Notes: generated by a model from the sequence alone, not told the origin. A stretch of 27,681 nt of DNA from JAWWBS01 sp033720815 (GCA_033720815.1 JAWWBT010000013.1:1-27681); one strand, 5' to 3'; positions 1 through 7,097 are shown, numbered from the stretch's first letter. Translations and numbers: made by a program.

Positions 1-1
1 G

Positions 2-340
2 GTGATTGTCGATGCTGGTGATAATGAGAAGAACATTATCAATTCTCTACGAGAGAAATACGCACAATCTAACTGGCGAGACTCTCAGTTTAGGCAACTT
101 TCTAAACATGATTTTGAGGAATTCTATCCAGAACGCTTTAGAGAGCAAGTTGAAGAGGTGCTGGGTGTAGTTGATCGAAAAGAAAGAAGGGATAAGAAGC
201 GGAAGCTACTTTTGGAGGTTATAAAATTCTGTCAAGACGATCCTGAAGTCGCGAAAGACGAGTTTAATGATTCAGCTTCCGAAATAGTTGAGCTAATTCG
301 TGAGATTGAAGGGCAACTAGATATATCGCGGGATACCTAA
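2..340 (+). CDS. 3' end of a probable OLD-like TOPRIM/ATPase nuclease (5' truncated by window)
   Basis: Open from the first bases of the window, so the true start lies upstream; the GTG at 2 is probably internal. The visible 112 residues start with a short beta-strand-like stretch ending in acidic residues (IVDAGDNEKN, residues 2-11). Further on comes HDFEEFYPERF (about 36-46), then a charged helical tail. In OLD-family and related ATP-dependent nucleases the TOPRIM domain has a D-x-D-like strand followed by a segment like 'IEnYyP', which this resembles. These enzymes are usually phage-defence or retron/Gabija-like effectors; that role is inferred. AT-rich codon use sets it apart from the genes beyond 1 kb. 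Its last 24 bp overlap the 3' end of the convergent XRE gene. Without the ATPase half the family call is tentative; it could be another charged accessory protein. Confidence 0.45.
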   Translation: MIVDAGDNEKNIINSLREKYAQSNWRDSQFRQLSKHDFEEFYPERFREQVEEVLGVVDRKERRDKKRKLLLEVIKFCQDDPEVAKDEFNDSASEIVELIREIEGQLDISRDT

Positions 341-565
341 AAGTAGATATGCGGCCTGCTTGGGAAACTTCACGGCGATCTTTCGCAACACTTCGCCGCT
401 CGGATCACGTCCTTCTGATTCAATTCCAATCAACGTCCGCTTCTTGATTTCGGTTAAACGGCAGAATTCTTCTCTCCCATATCCTTCGCGTTCGCGAAGC
501 TCGCGAATCCAGGCTCCCAAAATTGTCGGTGGCTTTGAGATTGATTGATCGCTGAATTTACTCAA
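317..565 (-). CDS. Small XRE-type helix-turn-helix regulator
   Basis: 82-residue protein. I chose the TTG at 565 because it follows a GGAGG ribosome binding site with a 6-base spacer; the upstream ATG at 646 would add 27 residues of unlikely sequence with no binding site. Residues about 14-60 (LGAWIRELREREGYGREEFC, then RTLIGIESEGRDPSGEVLRKIA) fit an XRE/Cro helix-turn-helix: a first helix, a scaffold helix, a recognition helix around TLIGIESEGRDPS, and a last helix. There is no effector domain. A perfect inverted repeat (567-588) lies over the ribosome binding site, so autoregulation is likely. The stop lies inside the convergent nuclease-like gene. It may be an antitoxin, a defence-system regulator or an element maintenance regulator; the sequence does not decide between these. 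Confidence 0.7.
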   Translation of the reverse strand: MSKFSDQSISKPPTILGAWIRELREREGYGREEFCRLTEIKKRTLIGIESEGRDPSGEVLRKIAVKFPKQAAYLLLGIPRYI

Positions 566-566
566 G

Positions 567-588
567 CTATTCCCTCCAAAGGGAATAG
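567..588. promoter_or_regulatory. Perfect inverted repeat, probable operator of the XRE gene
   Basis: Arms CTATTCCC (567-574) and GGGAATAG (581-588) are exact complements around the 6-base spacer TCCAAA. On the minus strand the repeat contains the GGAGG ribosome binding site and ends just before the TTG start of the XRE gene. Binding of the regulator here would block transcription or initiation. As RNA it could also form a hairpin that hides the ribosome binding site. Confidence 0.6.
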
Positions 589-794
589 TTATTATTGATG
601 AACAAAGTGGAGTTGTGAGGATATGGACCGTCCCGACACCGCGCAATCGTCTTTTGCCATTTCAGTCAATTCCCGGTGGTAACCAAGGAACGTTTCGTCT
701 CCTTTTACAGCTGAGCCTTGACCTGCGTTGGTGCCGGGCCGACTGACCTGTCTGTAGTAGTTGAGGTCGCAGACTTACGCCGCACTAGGAAGAA

Positions 795-817
795 CCCCGC
801 TTTCGCGGGGCTTTTTC
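795..817. terminator. Rho-independent terminator, copy belonging to the DJ-1 remnant
   Basis: Stem CCCCGC (795-800), loop TTTC, stem GCGGGG (805-810), then CTTTTTC on the plus strand. The equivalent terminator of the intact DJ-1 locus is at 3560-3582, and the sequence right of the stem is nearly identical in both. It ends plus-strand transcription coming from the left-edge DNA. Confidence 0.75.
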
Positions 818-927
818 GTTCAACCGACAGTCATGCGTAATGTTCTTACGCGGCGTCGGCGTTCCCTTTCTTCACGGTATCGCGGATACCTTCACCCACG
901 CCCCTGGCGGACGGCGGCTCTGGCCGG
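806..927. repeat. Left copy of a ~123-bp repeat shared with the DJ-1 locus
   Basis: Runs from CGGGGCTTTTTCG to TCTGGCCGG and matches 3572-3694 in direct orientation with about five substitutions and one 1-bp deletion (near 918). Weaker similarity (ACGCCG, then CCCCGC) continues leftward to about 777. It contains the terminator tail and the 3' end of the DJ-1-like gene, so it is a duplicated gene end and not an insertion sequence. Confidence 0.85.
846..927 (-). pseudogene. Remnant 3' end of a DJ-1/Hsp31-like gene
   Basis: The minus strand reads SARGVGEGIRDTVKKGNADAA then TAA (846-848), matching the C-terminus of the intact protein encoded at 3612-4313 (SAKGVGEGIRDTVKKVNADAA) with K-to-R and V-to-G changes. 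Upstream of this a 1-bp deletion shifts the frame, and homology stops at 927. No catalytic part of the protein remains. It keeps its terminator. It is left over from a local duplication or recombination event involving the DJ-1 locus. Confidence 0.85.
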
Positions 928-979
928 CCGTTGCAACGCTTGCCTTCCGTCATGTCCACGTACTGAAAATGAAGGTTAC

Positions 980-1002
980 AAGTGGTCAATGGGCGACCAC
1001 TT
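980..1002. promoter_or_regulatory. Perfect inverted repeat upstream of the first GGDEF gene
   Basis: AAGTGGTC (980-987) and GACCACTT (995-1002) are exact complements with the 7-base spacer AATGGGC. No T-run follows, so it is not a typical terminator. It lies 60 bp upstream of the GGDEF start, where an operator or leader hairpin would be. No equivalent is evident upstream of the second GGDEF gene. Confidence 0.4.
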
Positions 1003-1061
1003 TCGCTACCGGGACCTGTAATATTTACGGTGTAACCCTCGATTCACGGTAGCGATCACCC

Positions 1062-2213
1062 ATGGCTTCACAGGCAAGCATCAAGGACGCGGGCATGGAT
1101 CGCCTCACCCTGAGATTTCGCGACACGTCGCTGGAGGCCGAGTACCAGGCCACCTATCCAACTGGCCGCCGGCGCATTACGCGCTTCGGTATCGTCCTCA
1201 CGGCCTTCCTGTTCGTGCTGTTTGGCTTTCTCGAAACGCCGGAATCGCCCGAGATCGGCGAGCGCATGTGGACCCTGCGCCTGGGCACCTTTGCCGCGCT
1301 GGCCGTGATATTCGGCGTTAGTTACACGAACTTCTTCCTGCGCCACATGCAGTTGCTGGTTTCCGTGGGTGTGGTCGCCATTGCGGGGGTGTACGCGCTC
1401 CTGCAGGCGATGACGCCGCGCCCGCTGATCCAGGAAACCTATGCCTTCATCCTGATGATGATGGGTGCGTACACCGTGCTGGCGCTGCAGTTCGGTTACG
1501 CGCTGCTGGTGTCGTCGCTGATCACGCTGGTGGTCCTGCTGGATATCTTCTATCTCACGCCGGGCATGTCCATCGGCGAATTTTCCGCGCTGGTGTATGC
1601 GGCGACGGCGATGCTGCTGGTGAGCACCGGTGCCTACCTGTTCGACCGCGAGCGCCGCCGGAGCTTCTACATGCGCCGGCAGCTCGAGGCCGAGCGTGAG
1701 GAAAGCCATCGCCTGGCGCTGCACGATTCGCTTACCGGGCTGCCAAACCGTCGCCTGCTGATGGAAAAGCTGCAGCACGCGATCGAGCGGGCCCAACGCT
1801 ACCAACGCCATGCCGCCTTGATGTTTCTCGACCTGGACGGCTTCAAGCAGGTAAACGATACGCAGGGTCATGATGCCGGTGACAGCCTGCTGGTGGAGGT
1901 GGCGAGGCGCCTGAAGAGCGTGGCGCGCCAGGTGGATACCACAGCGCGACTGGGCGGCGACGAATTCGTGCTGTTGTTCGAGGATGTCATGGACCGCAGC
2001 GATGTCACGCCACTCGCGGAGCGCGTAATGCGCGTGTTTGAGGAGCCCGTGCAGGTGAGCGGAACCGAAATTCAGGTGGCGGCGAGTATCGGGATCGCAT
2101 TCTATCCGGGTGACGGCGAAACTGCCGACCAGTTGCTGATAGCCGCGGACAAGGCGATGTATTTGGCAAAGAAGACGCGCGGCACGAATTTCGAATTGTT
2201 CAGCGCGGTGTAG
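1062..2213 (+). CDS. Membrane-bound diguanylate cyclase (GGDEF), copy A
   Basis: 383 residues. About residues 42-195 hold around six hydrophobic segments forming an integral membrane sensor-like region that I cannot assign to a named MASE family. A charged linker (RERRRSFYMRRQLEAEREES) leads into a full GGDEF domain from about 222. The signature GGDEF is at 298-302, and an RxxD inhibitory site (RQVD, 289-292) lies five residues before it. DLDGFKQVND supplies the metal-binding aspartate. The enzyme should make cyclic di-GMP from two GTP, with product inhibition. The ATG at 1062 has a weak ribosome binding site. It is kept because it makes the N-terminus exactly collinear with copy B; an ATG at 1095 after AAGGAC is the alternative. 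It shares domain layout and much sequence with the next gene, so it is a tandem paralogue. Confidence 0.9.
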   Translation: MASQASIKDAGMDRLTLRFRDTSLEAEYQATYPTGRRRITRFGIVLTAFLFVLFGFLETPESPEIGERMWTLRLGTFAALAVIFGVSYTNFFLRHMQLLVSVGVVAIAGVYALLQAMTPRPLIQETYAFILMMMGAYTVLALQFGYALLVSSLITLVVLLDIFYLTPGMSIGEFSALVYAATAMLLVSTGAYLFDRERRRSFYMRRQLEAEREESHRLALHDSLTGLPNRRLLMEKLQHAIERAQRYQRHAALMFLDLDGFKQVNDTQGHDAGDSLLVEVARRLKSVARQVDTTARLGGDEFVLLFEDVMDRSDVTPLAERVMRVFEEPVQVSGTEIQVAASIGIAFYPGDGETADQLLIAADKAMYLAKKTRGTNFELFSAV

Positions 2214-2371
2214 GCACCAGCTGTCAACGCTGAAGCGCTGCAACCGTGGTGGCCACCCGAGCGGCGCGACAATGCAAAACAAGGTAACAAGCGCTGTCAG
2301 GGCCTACGTTGCGTGACGCGTTCGGGTTAAAGTGCGTGCTCAAAAATTATCCACTTGAGCAAACCAGCACA

Positions 2372-3526
2372 ATGGGACGTCTGCCAGAAAACCTCCAGCC
2401 CCGACTGAACCCCTTTACGCTGCATTTCCGCGATGCCGCCATGGAGAACGATTTCCAGGCGACGTACCCGCGCGGTATGCGTGAAGTGGCGCAGCTTGGC
2501 TTGTGCCTGGCGATTTTCCTGTTTGCAGTCTTCGGTTTCGTGGATGCCTCGGCCGACCCGCTCGTGAATCGCCAGCAATGGCTGCTGCGCCTGCTAACCG
2601 TCGGCTTCTTGGGCGTCGTGCTCACCATCAGCGGCACGGACTTCTTCCGTCGTCACATGCAGGACGTGATGGCGCTCGTTACTGTGATCCTCACGGCAAG
2701 TCTCGCCGTCGTCGCCTCCCTGCAGCCGATGCTACTCGATAGCCAGTACGTGGGTTTCATTGCCATCATGCTCGGAACCTACACCGTGCTGGCGCTGCAG
2801 TTTTCGTACGTGATGGCTGTGATGCTGCTGACCCTCTTCCTGGTTGGCTACCTGGTCGTCTTCTGTCACCTCGGCGATATCTGGCAGCACTCCCACATGC
2901 TGATTTACCTGTCGACGACCCTGTTCCTGGTGACGGTCGGTTCCTACACGGCGGACAAGCAACGCCGCTTCAGTTATTACATCCGCTGCGTCCTCGAAGA
3001 AGAGCGTGAGCAGAGTCGCCGGGACGCCTTGCACGACCCGCTGACCGGGCTCGCAAACCGTCGGTTGCTGATGGAAACCCTGGACAAGAGCCTGCGCCGG
3101 GATCGCCGCAGCGGTCGCTATACGGTCCTGATGTTCCTGGACCTGGATGGTTTCAAATCGGTCAACGACGTGTATGGCCATGATGTGGGCGACGAGTTGC
3201 TGATCGGGGTCGCCCACCGCCTTCAAGCCGCGGTTCGAGAGGTAGATACCATCGCCCGGCTGGGTGGTGATGAATTCATCGTGCTGTTCGAGGATGTTGC
3301 GTCCCGAGCAGATGTACCGCTGTTGGCCAACCGCCTGCTGGAGCAGTTCCGCAAGCCATTGCCAGCGGCTGGTCGATTAGTTTCGGTGGCTGCCAGTATC
3401 GGGGTGGCGGTTCATCCCGGAGACGGTTCAGCGCCCGAGCAGCTCCTGCAGGCAGCGGATCGCGCGATGTATGCCGCGAAACGTCGTGGCGGAGCAGGGT
3501 TTGTTGACCAGGACAATGTCGCATGA
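2372..3526 (+). CDS. Membrane-bound diguanylate cyclase (GGDEF), copy B
   Basis: 384 residues, paralogous to copy A over its whole length: the N-terminal FTLHFRDAAMENDFQATYPRG corresponds to LTLRFRDTSLEAEYQATYPTG, followed by the same set of membrane segments, linker and GGDEF domain. GGDEF is at 298-302 and the RxxD inhibitory site (REVD) at 289-292, the same residue numbers as in copy A, so it should be catalytically competent. The reading frame is open to a TTG at 2309, but the ATG at 2372 makes the N-terminus the same length as in copy A. Neither start has a strong ribosome binding site. It ends 30 bp before a bidirectional terminator shared with the convergent DJ-1-like gene. The membrane regions diverge more than the cyclase domains, which suggests the two copies sense different inputs. 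Confidence 0.9.
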   Translation: MGRLPENLQPRLNPFTLHFRDAAMENDFQATYPRGMREVAQLGLCLAIFLFAVFGFVDASADPLVNRQQWLLRLLTVGFLGVVLTISGTDFFRRHMQDVMALVTVILTASLAVVASLQPMLLDSQYVGFIAIMLGTYTVLALQFSYVMAVMLLTLFLVGYLVVFCHLGDIWQHSHMLIYLSTTLFLVTVGSYTADKQRRFSYYIRCVLEEEREQSRRDALHDPLTGLANRRLLMETLDKSLRRDRRSGRYTVLMFLDLDGFKSVNDVYGHDVGDELLIGVAHRLQAAVREVDTIARLGGDEFIVLFEDVASRADVPLLANRLLEQFRKPLPAAGRLVSVAASIGVAVHPGDGSAPEQLLQAADRAMYAAKRRGGAGFVDQDNVA

Positions 3527-3559
3527 GAGGTGGAGCATGAAAGACGCCGAATAGAAAAA

Positions 3560-3582
3560 AGCCCCGCAATACGGGGCTTTTT
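3560..3582. terminator. Bidirectional terminator between GGDEF copy B and the DJ-1-like gene
   Basis: A-run, stem AGCCCCG (3560-3566), loop CAATA, stem CGGGGCT (3572-3578), then T-run. The A- and T-runs on either side let it work for both convergent genes. Confidence 0.85.
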
Positions 3583-3694
3583 CGTTCAACCGACAGTCAT
3601 TCGTAATGTTCTTACGCGGCGTCGGCGTTCACTTTCTTCACGGTATCGCGGATACCTTCACCCACGCCCTTGGCGGACGGTGGGTTCTGGCCGG
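3572..3694. repeat. Right copy of the ~123-bp repeat
   Basis: Direct repeat of 806-927 (see that entry). Here it is the terminator tail and last ~80 bp of an intact gene, so this is the parental copy. The two copies are about 2.77 kb apart and bracket both GGDEF genes. Confidence 0.85.
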
Positions 3695-4313
3695 TAACGA
3701 GTCGACCGTCGATGGTGACGGACTCGCCGAATTTCTCGGCCTTCTCGTGCTTCGCGCCGCGCTCCTGGAGCTTCGAGGCGAGCAGGAACGGCACGAGGTC
3801 GTCCTTTTCCACGGCCTTTTCTTCTTCGTCGGTGAAGACGGACATCTTCTTGCCGTCGACGAACCAGTCGCCGTTCGAGAGTTTCACGTTCACGAAGGCG
3901 GCCGGACCATGACAGACCGCGGCGACGACCTTGCCGGATTCCCACATCTCGCGGATGGCCTTCTGTACGTCACCATTGTCGGGCAGGTCCCACATGGTGC
4001 CGTGGCCACCCGGGAAGTAGAGCGCGTCGTACTTGTCCAGGTCCATGCTCTTCACGGCCGGCGTGGCCTTGAGCTGGCCCTTGATGTGGGTGCCCTCGAG
4101 AAATTCCTTGTTGACCGGGTCATCAAGATCCTTGCTGCCCGGGTCGATCGGCGCTTCGCCGCCATGCGGCGTGGCGAGGTCGATCTCGAAGCCGGCGTCC
4201 TTCAGCACCTTCCACGGCATCGCCGCTTCCAGCAGGTGGAAACCGGTCTTCTCGCCAGTGTCACCCAGCGTGTCGTTACCGGTAAGTATGAACAGTGCTC
4301 GGCGATCGGCCAT
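3612..4313 (-). CDS. DJ-1/PfpI family protein, Hsp31-like (class I glutamine amidotransferase fold)
   Basis: 233 residues, cytoplasmic. The nucleophile elbow AAVCHGPAA places the catalytic cysteine at 134 with His135. Glu29 (in GFHLLEA) is where the DJ-1 glutamate sits, giving the Glu-Cys-His set of Hsp31-type glyoxalase III/chaperones. FPGGHGTMWDLPD (100-112) is the conserved glycine-rich loop. Such proteins convert methylglyoxal to lactate without cofactors, or act as stress holdases; which applies here is not settled. A very strong Shine-Dalgarno (AAGGAGG) precedes the ATG, with an extended -10 (TGGTATAAT) upstream, so expression is probably high. It is convergent with GGDEF copy B and divergent from the MFS gene. 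Its 3' end is duplicated at 846-927. Confidence 0.88.
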   Translation of the reverse strand: MADRRALFILTGNDTLGDTGEKTGFHLLEAAMPWKVLKDAGFEIDLATPHGGEAPIDPGSKDLDDPVNKEFLEGTHIKGQLKATPAVKSMDLDKYDALYFPGGHGTMWDLPDNGDVQKAIREMWESGKVVAAVCHGPAAFVNVKLSNGDWFVDGKKMSVFTDEEEKAVEKDDLVPFLLASKLQERGAKHEKAEKFGESVTIDGRLVTGQNPPSAKGVGEGIRDTVKKVNADAA

Positions 4314-4345
4314 AGCGACCTCCTTATCTCTTCGAATTCACTGTA

Positions 4346-4354
4346 ATTATACCA
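4346..4354 (-). promoter_or_regulatory. Extended -10 promoter of the DJ-1-like gene
   Basis: The minus strand reads TGGTATAAT, a perfect TATAAT with the upstream TG of an extended -10. The -35 region 17 bases further up is poor, which extended -10 promoters tolerate. It lies about 33 bp upstream of the ATG. Confidence 0.55.
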
Positions 4355-4461
4355 TTTTGTACGATCTCGGACTAAATCGCGTGAAACGCCTGCCAGCAAG
4401 GCGTGGAGCGTGCATCGCGCAAAAATCCGCTACACTCGCCGCCCGTCTTGAGGAGACTTTC

Positions 4462-5649
4462 ATGCTGCGATTGCTGCGCATCCCGAATGTTCGCCTGCTG
4501 TTCATTGCCCAGGCCCTGGGCATGGCAACGGCGCCGTTCAATACCCTGCTGGGCGGCATTGTCGGTTCACGGCTTGCACCGACGCCGGGGCTGGTGACCT
4601 TGCCGGTCGCGCTGATGATCGTTGGTCTCGCGGCCGGCACCGTGCCGGTTGCCCTGCTGATGCGAAAGAGTGGTCGTCGGGCAGGATTCATGACCGCGGC
4701 AGGCGTTTCGGTGGCGGGTGCCGGACTCGCCGCGATGGCCATCCAGCAGGGTTCGTTCTGGCTGTTCTGCTGCGCCACCTTGCTGCTTGGCGTGAATGCG
4801 GCGGCCATCCAGCAATACCGTTTTGCGGTGACCGAGAACGTTACGCCGGGCCAGGTGCCATCGGCAGTGTCGCTGGTGTTGCTGGGCACGCTGGTGGCCG
4901 CGTTCCTCGGGCCATTCCTCGCGCAGTCGGCGGAAACCGCGCAGGGCATGCAGCGCGATGCGGTGGCTTACCTGATGCTCGGCGCGACGCTGTTCCTGTC
5001 GTTGTTACTGCTTTCGAAATACCGCGACGTCACGATCGAGGAGACGCATCACGACGGCCCGGCTCGTCCGCTGGGTGAAATCCTGCGTGGTCGCCTGTTC
5101 ATCATTTCGGTCGTTTCTGCTGCCATCGGTTATGGCGTGATGACCTTCCTGATGACGGCAACACCGGTGTCGATGCATGTCATCGACGGGCATTCGCTGG
5201 AAGCGGCCGCAGGCGTCATCCAGGCGCACATCGTTGCCATGTACCTGCCGTCACTCTTTTCCGGCTGGCTGATTCATCGTTTCGGTGAGAAGCGCCTGTT
5301 GCTTGTCGGCGCGTTGATCCTGCTCGCCTGCGTCGGTGTCGCGACGCAGGGGCATGCAGTGCTCCACTACGGTGTGGCACTGGTGCTGCTCGGCATCGGC
5401 TGGAATTTCCTGTTTGTTGGTGGAACGACGCTACTGACCCAGAGCTATCGCGCCAGCGAACGGTTCCGCGTGCAGGCAGTGAACGATTTCACGGTGTTCA
5501 GTATTACCGCGTCGGCGTCACTGGCATCCGGTGCGGCGGTTCACCTGCTGGGTTGGGGAAAGCTGCTGATGGTGGCGGCCGTGCCGGTGGTGATCCTGCT
5601 GCTGGTATTGGCTCTTGGCCTGCGCGCCCGCAGGGGAGTCACTGCCTGA
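4462..5649 (+). CDS. Major facilitator superfamily transporter
   Basis: 395 residues with about twelve hydrophobic segments in two halves separated by a loop around residues 184-205 (KYRDVTIEETHHDGPARPLG). Between TM2 and TM3 is LLMRKSGRRAGF, the basic MFS motif-A-like loop, with its counterpart LIHRFGEKRLLL in the second half. I chose the ATG at 4462, preceded by GAGGAGAC. The open frame reaches far upstream, but that part is antisense to the DJ-1-like gene. The substrate cannot be read from the sequence; general family knowledge suggests small-molecule efflux. It is divergent from the DJ-1-like gene with 148 bp between the starts. Confidence 0.85.
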   Translation: MLRLLRIPNVRLLFIAQALGMATAPFNTLLGGIVGSRLAPTPGLVTLPVALMIVGLAAGTVPVALLMRKSGRRAGFMTAAGVSVAGAGLAAMAIQQGSFWLFCCATLLLGVNAAAIQQYRFAVTENVTPGQVPSAVSLVLLGTLVAAFLGPFLAQSAETAQGMQRDAVAYLMLGATLFLSLLLLSKYRDVTIEETHHDGPARPLGEILRGRLFIISVVSAAIGYGVMTFLMTATPVSMHVIDGHSLEAAAGVIQAHIVAMYLPSLFSGWLIHRFGEKRLLLVGALILLACVGVATQGHAVLHYGVALVLLGIGWNFLFVGGTTLLTQSYRASERFRVQAVNDFTVFSITASASLASGAAVHLLGWGKLLMVAAVPVVILLLVLALGLRARRGVTA

Positions 5650-5824
5650 CCTCAGCGCGTTCGCCAGGCTTCCGCCTCCGTGGTGGCCAGTGCCCCGACC
5701 ACCCCTCAAATGCAGCCTTTCCGCCGGGGCTGCCCGGTATTTCCTGAACGTCGCCCTGCATTGCCTGTGTGAGACTTGACGCCACGCTGGTGAAGGGAGC
5801 CACCAGGACAACCAGGAGGGTTTG

Positions 5825-6028
5825 ATGGGTAGCGAAACGGATTTTCCGACGTCGGGTTCGACGAAGAAGCGGTCGCGGTTTACCACGGTCCGCGTGGAAA
5901 AGGATGAAGAAGGCAATTCGCGTATCGTGCTGACGGGCGACCAGTTGCTCGCCACCGGTTTCGAAATCGGTGAAGAAATCGACGCCATTTTCCAGGAGGG
6001 ACTCATTTCGATATTAAGGCTGGATTAG
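5825..6028 (+). CDS. Small SymE/AbrB-like swapped-hairpin protein
   Basis: 67 residues. A disordered polar N-terminus is followed by TTVRVEKDEEGNSRIVLTGD and LLATGFEIGEEIDAIFQEGL. The second part matches the pattern of SymE-type and AbrB/SpoVT proteins (L-x-G-x-x-L-x-x-x-GF-x-x-G-x-x-I-x-V-x-x-G-x-L-x-I), a small beta fold that binds DNA or, in SymE, acts as an RNA-targeting toxin. A good ribosome binding site (AGGAGGG) precedes the ATG at 5825. It stands alone between the MFS gene and a membrane gene, with no obvious antitoxin or antisense RNA visible. A single-copy transcription factor is as likely as a toxin. Confidence 0.65.
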   Translation: MGSETDFPTSGSTKKRSRFTTVRVEKDEEGNSRIVLTGDQLLATGFEIGEEIDAIFQEGLISILRLD

Positions 6029-6066
6029 CCTTTGCAACGCTGGTTTCCACTGCCTACTGTGTAGGC

Positions 6067-6711
6067 ATGAACATTTCAGCGAACCTGCTCTACATCGTTG
6101 CCGCCACCAACCTGCTGGCGGCGTTGTTCACCGAGTACGACATCCGCGTCAACAATGCGCAGACACCCAGCCTGATGCGCTGGGTGTGGCGCCTGACGGT
6201 GCTCTACTCCGGCCTGATAGGCCTTGCGGTCTACTGGTTTTCCGGTCGTCGCCAGATCTCGCGCGATACCGTATGGCGGCGCGGCTGGCGCTCCGTGGCA
6301 CATTGCTACGCCGGTTGCGGCATAGGCGAAATCGCAGGTGTCATCATTTCCGTGGGCCTGCTCAGCCTTGGCAACTGGGGTGTCGCATTGTGGTCGTTCT
6401 CGCTGGCCTACGTGATGGGCTTTGCGCTGACCGTCGGGCCACTGATGCAGGACGGTGTGCCATTCAAGACCGCGGTGCGCGACAGCTTCCTGGCGGAAAC
6501 CATCAGTATCACCGTCATGGAGGTGACGGCGATCTCGCTGGACATCTGGCTTGCCGGGGGCACAGGCCTCACCAGTCCGCAGTTCTGGTTCGCCCTGGTG
6601 GTATCGCTGTCCGCCGGCCTCTTTGCGGCCTGGCCGATCAACGTGCTGCTGATACACTTCGGCATCAAGGAAGGCATGCACGACCCGCGCCACATGGCGC
6701 ACGATCACTGA
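6067..6711 (+). CDS. DUF4396-like integral membrane protein
   Basis: 214 residues with about six membrane segments. The conserved patch WRRGWRSVAHCYAGCGIGEIAG (about 75-96) has the His-Cys-x-x-Gly-Cys-x-x-Gly arrangement typical of DUF4396 proteins. In that family this patch lies in a membrane helix and often accompanies copper- or other metal-handling genes; no function is established. A second polar intramembrane patch (FLAETISITVMEVTAISLD) contains conserved acidic residues. The C-terminus is His-rich (MHDPRHMAHDH). The start is weakly supported because no clear ribosome binding site precedes 6067. The DUF423 gene follows 13 bp downstream, so the two are probably cotranscribed. Confidence 0.7.
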   Translation: MNISANLLYIVAATNLLAALFTEYDIRVNNAQTPSLMRWVWRLTVLYSGLIGLAVYWFSGRRQISRDTVWRRGWRSVAHCYAGCGIGEIAGVIISVGLLSLGNWGVALWSFSLAYVMGFALTVGPLMQDGVPFKTAVRDSFLAETISITVMEVTAISLDIWLAGGTGLTSPQFWFALVVSLSAGLFAAWPINVLLIHFGIKEGMHDPRHMAHDH

Positions 6712-6724
6712 CGGGAAGCGAATC

Positions 6725-7096
6725 ATGCGCGATTCATTCATTCTCCTGGCGGGTAGCCTGCTTGCTGCAGCCGGCGTCATGCTTGGCGCGTTTGGTGCGC
6801 ATGCGTTGCGGGCACGCGTGAGTGAACAGATGCTGGCCACCTGGGAAACGGCGGTGTTCTACCATCTCGTGCATGCAGTGGCGCTGGTCGCGCTGGCTGC
6901 ATTTGCAGCACGGCTTGGCGCGGTGGCGGGCAGCATCGCGTGGCTGTTCCTCGTCGGCGTGTTGCTGTTTTCCGGCAGCCTCTACGCCCTGGTATTGAGT
7001 GGACTTCGCCCCCTCGGGATGATCACCCCGGTGGGCGGCGTGGCGCTGATTGCCGCGTGGCTGTGGCTGGCGTTCGCCGCCTGGAAGCTCCACTGA
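6725..7096 (+). CDS. DUF423 (YgdD-like) membrane protein
   Basis: 123 residues, four hydrophobic helices. The N-terminal LLAAAGVMLGAFGAHALRARVS and the WETAVFYHLVHAVALV stretch are the hallmark of DUF423/YgdD inner-membrane proteins. Length matches the family. Function unknown; family members are widespread and small. It starts 13 bp after the DUF4396-like gene and is followed at a 1-bp distance by the SRAP gene, which suggests one transcript for all three. Confidence 0.9.
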   Translation: MRDSFILLAGSLLAAAGVMLGAFGAHALRARVSEQMLATWETAVFYHLVHAVALVALAAFAARLGAVAGSIAWLFLVGVLLFSGSLYALVLSGLRPLGMITPVGGVALIAAWLWLAFAAWKLH

Positions 7097-7097
7097 G

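Noticed and set aside
806..927. Insertion-sequence or tRNA-type attachment repeat
   Set aside because: The repeat is explained entirely by duplication of the DJ-1 gene end and terminator; no tRNA or integrase is next to it.
1068..2282. 404-codon open frame antisense to GGDEF copy A
   Set aside because: Low-complexity His/Gln/Arg-rich translation, typical of the antisense of a high-GC gene; the plus strand has a complete conserved protein.
3606..4346. 246-codon plus-strand frame opposite the DJ-1-like gene
   Set aside because: Mirror of a conserved gene with an intact catalytic triad; no domain on this strand.
4033..4461. N-terminal extension of the MFS frame
   Set aside because: Antisense to the DJ-1-like gene; a good ribosome binding site and a normal MFS N-terminus start at 4462.
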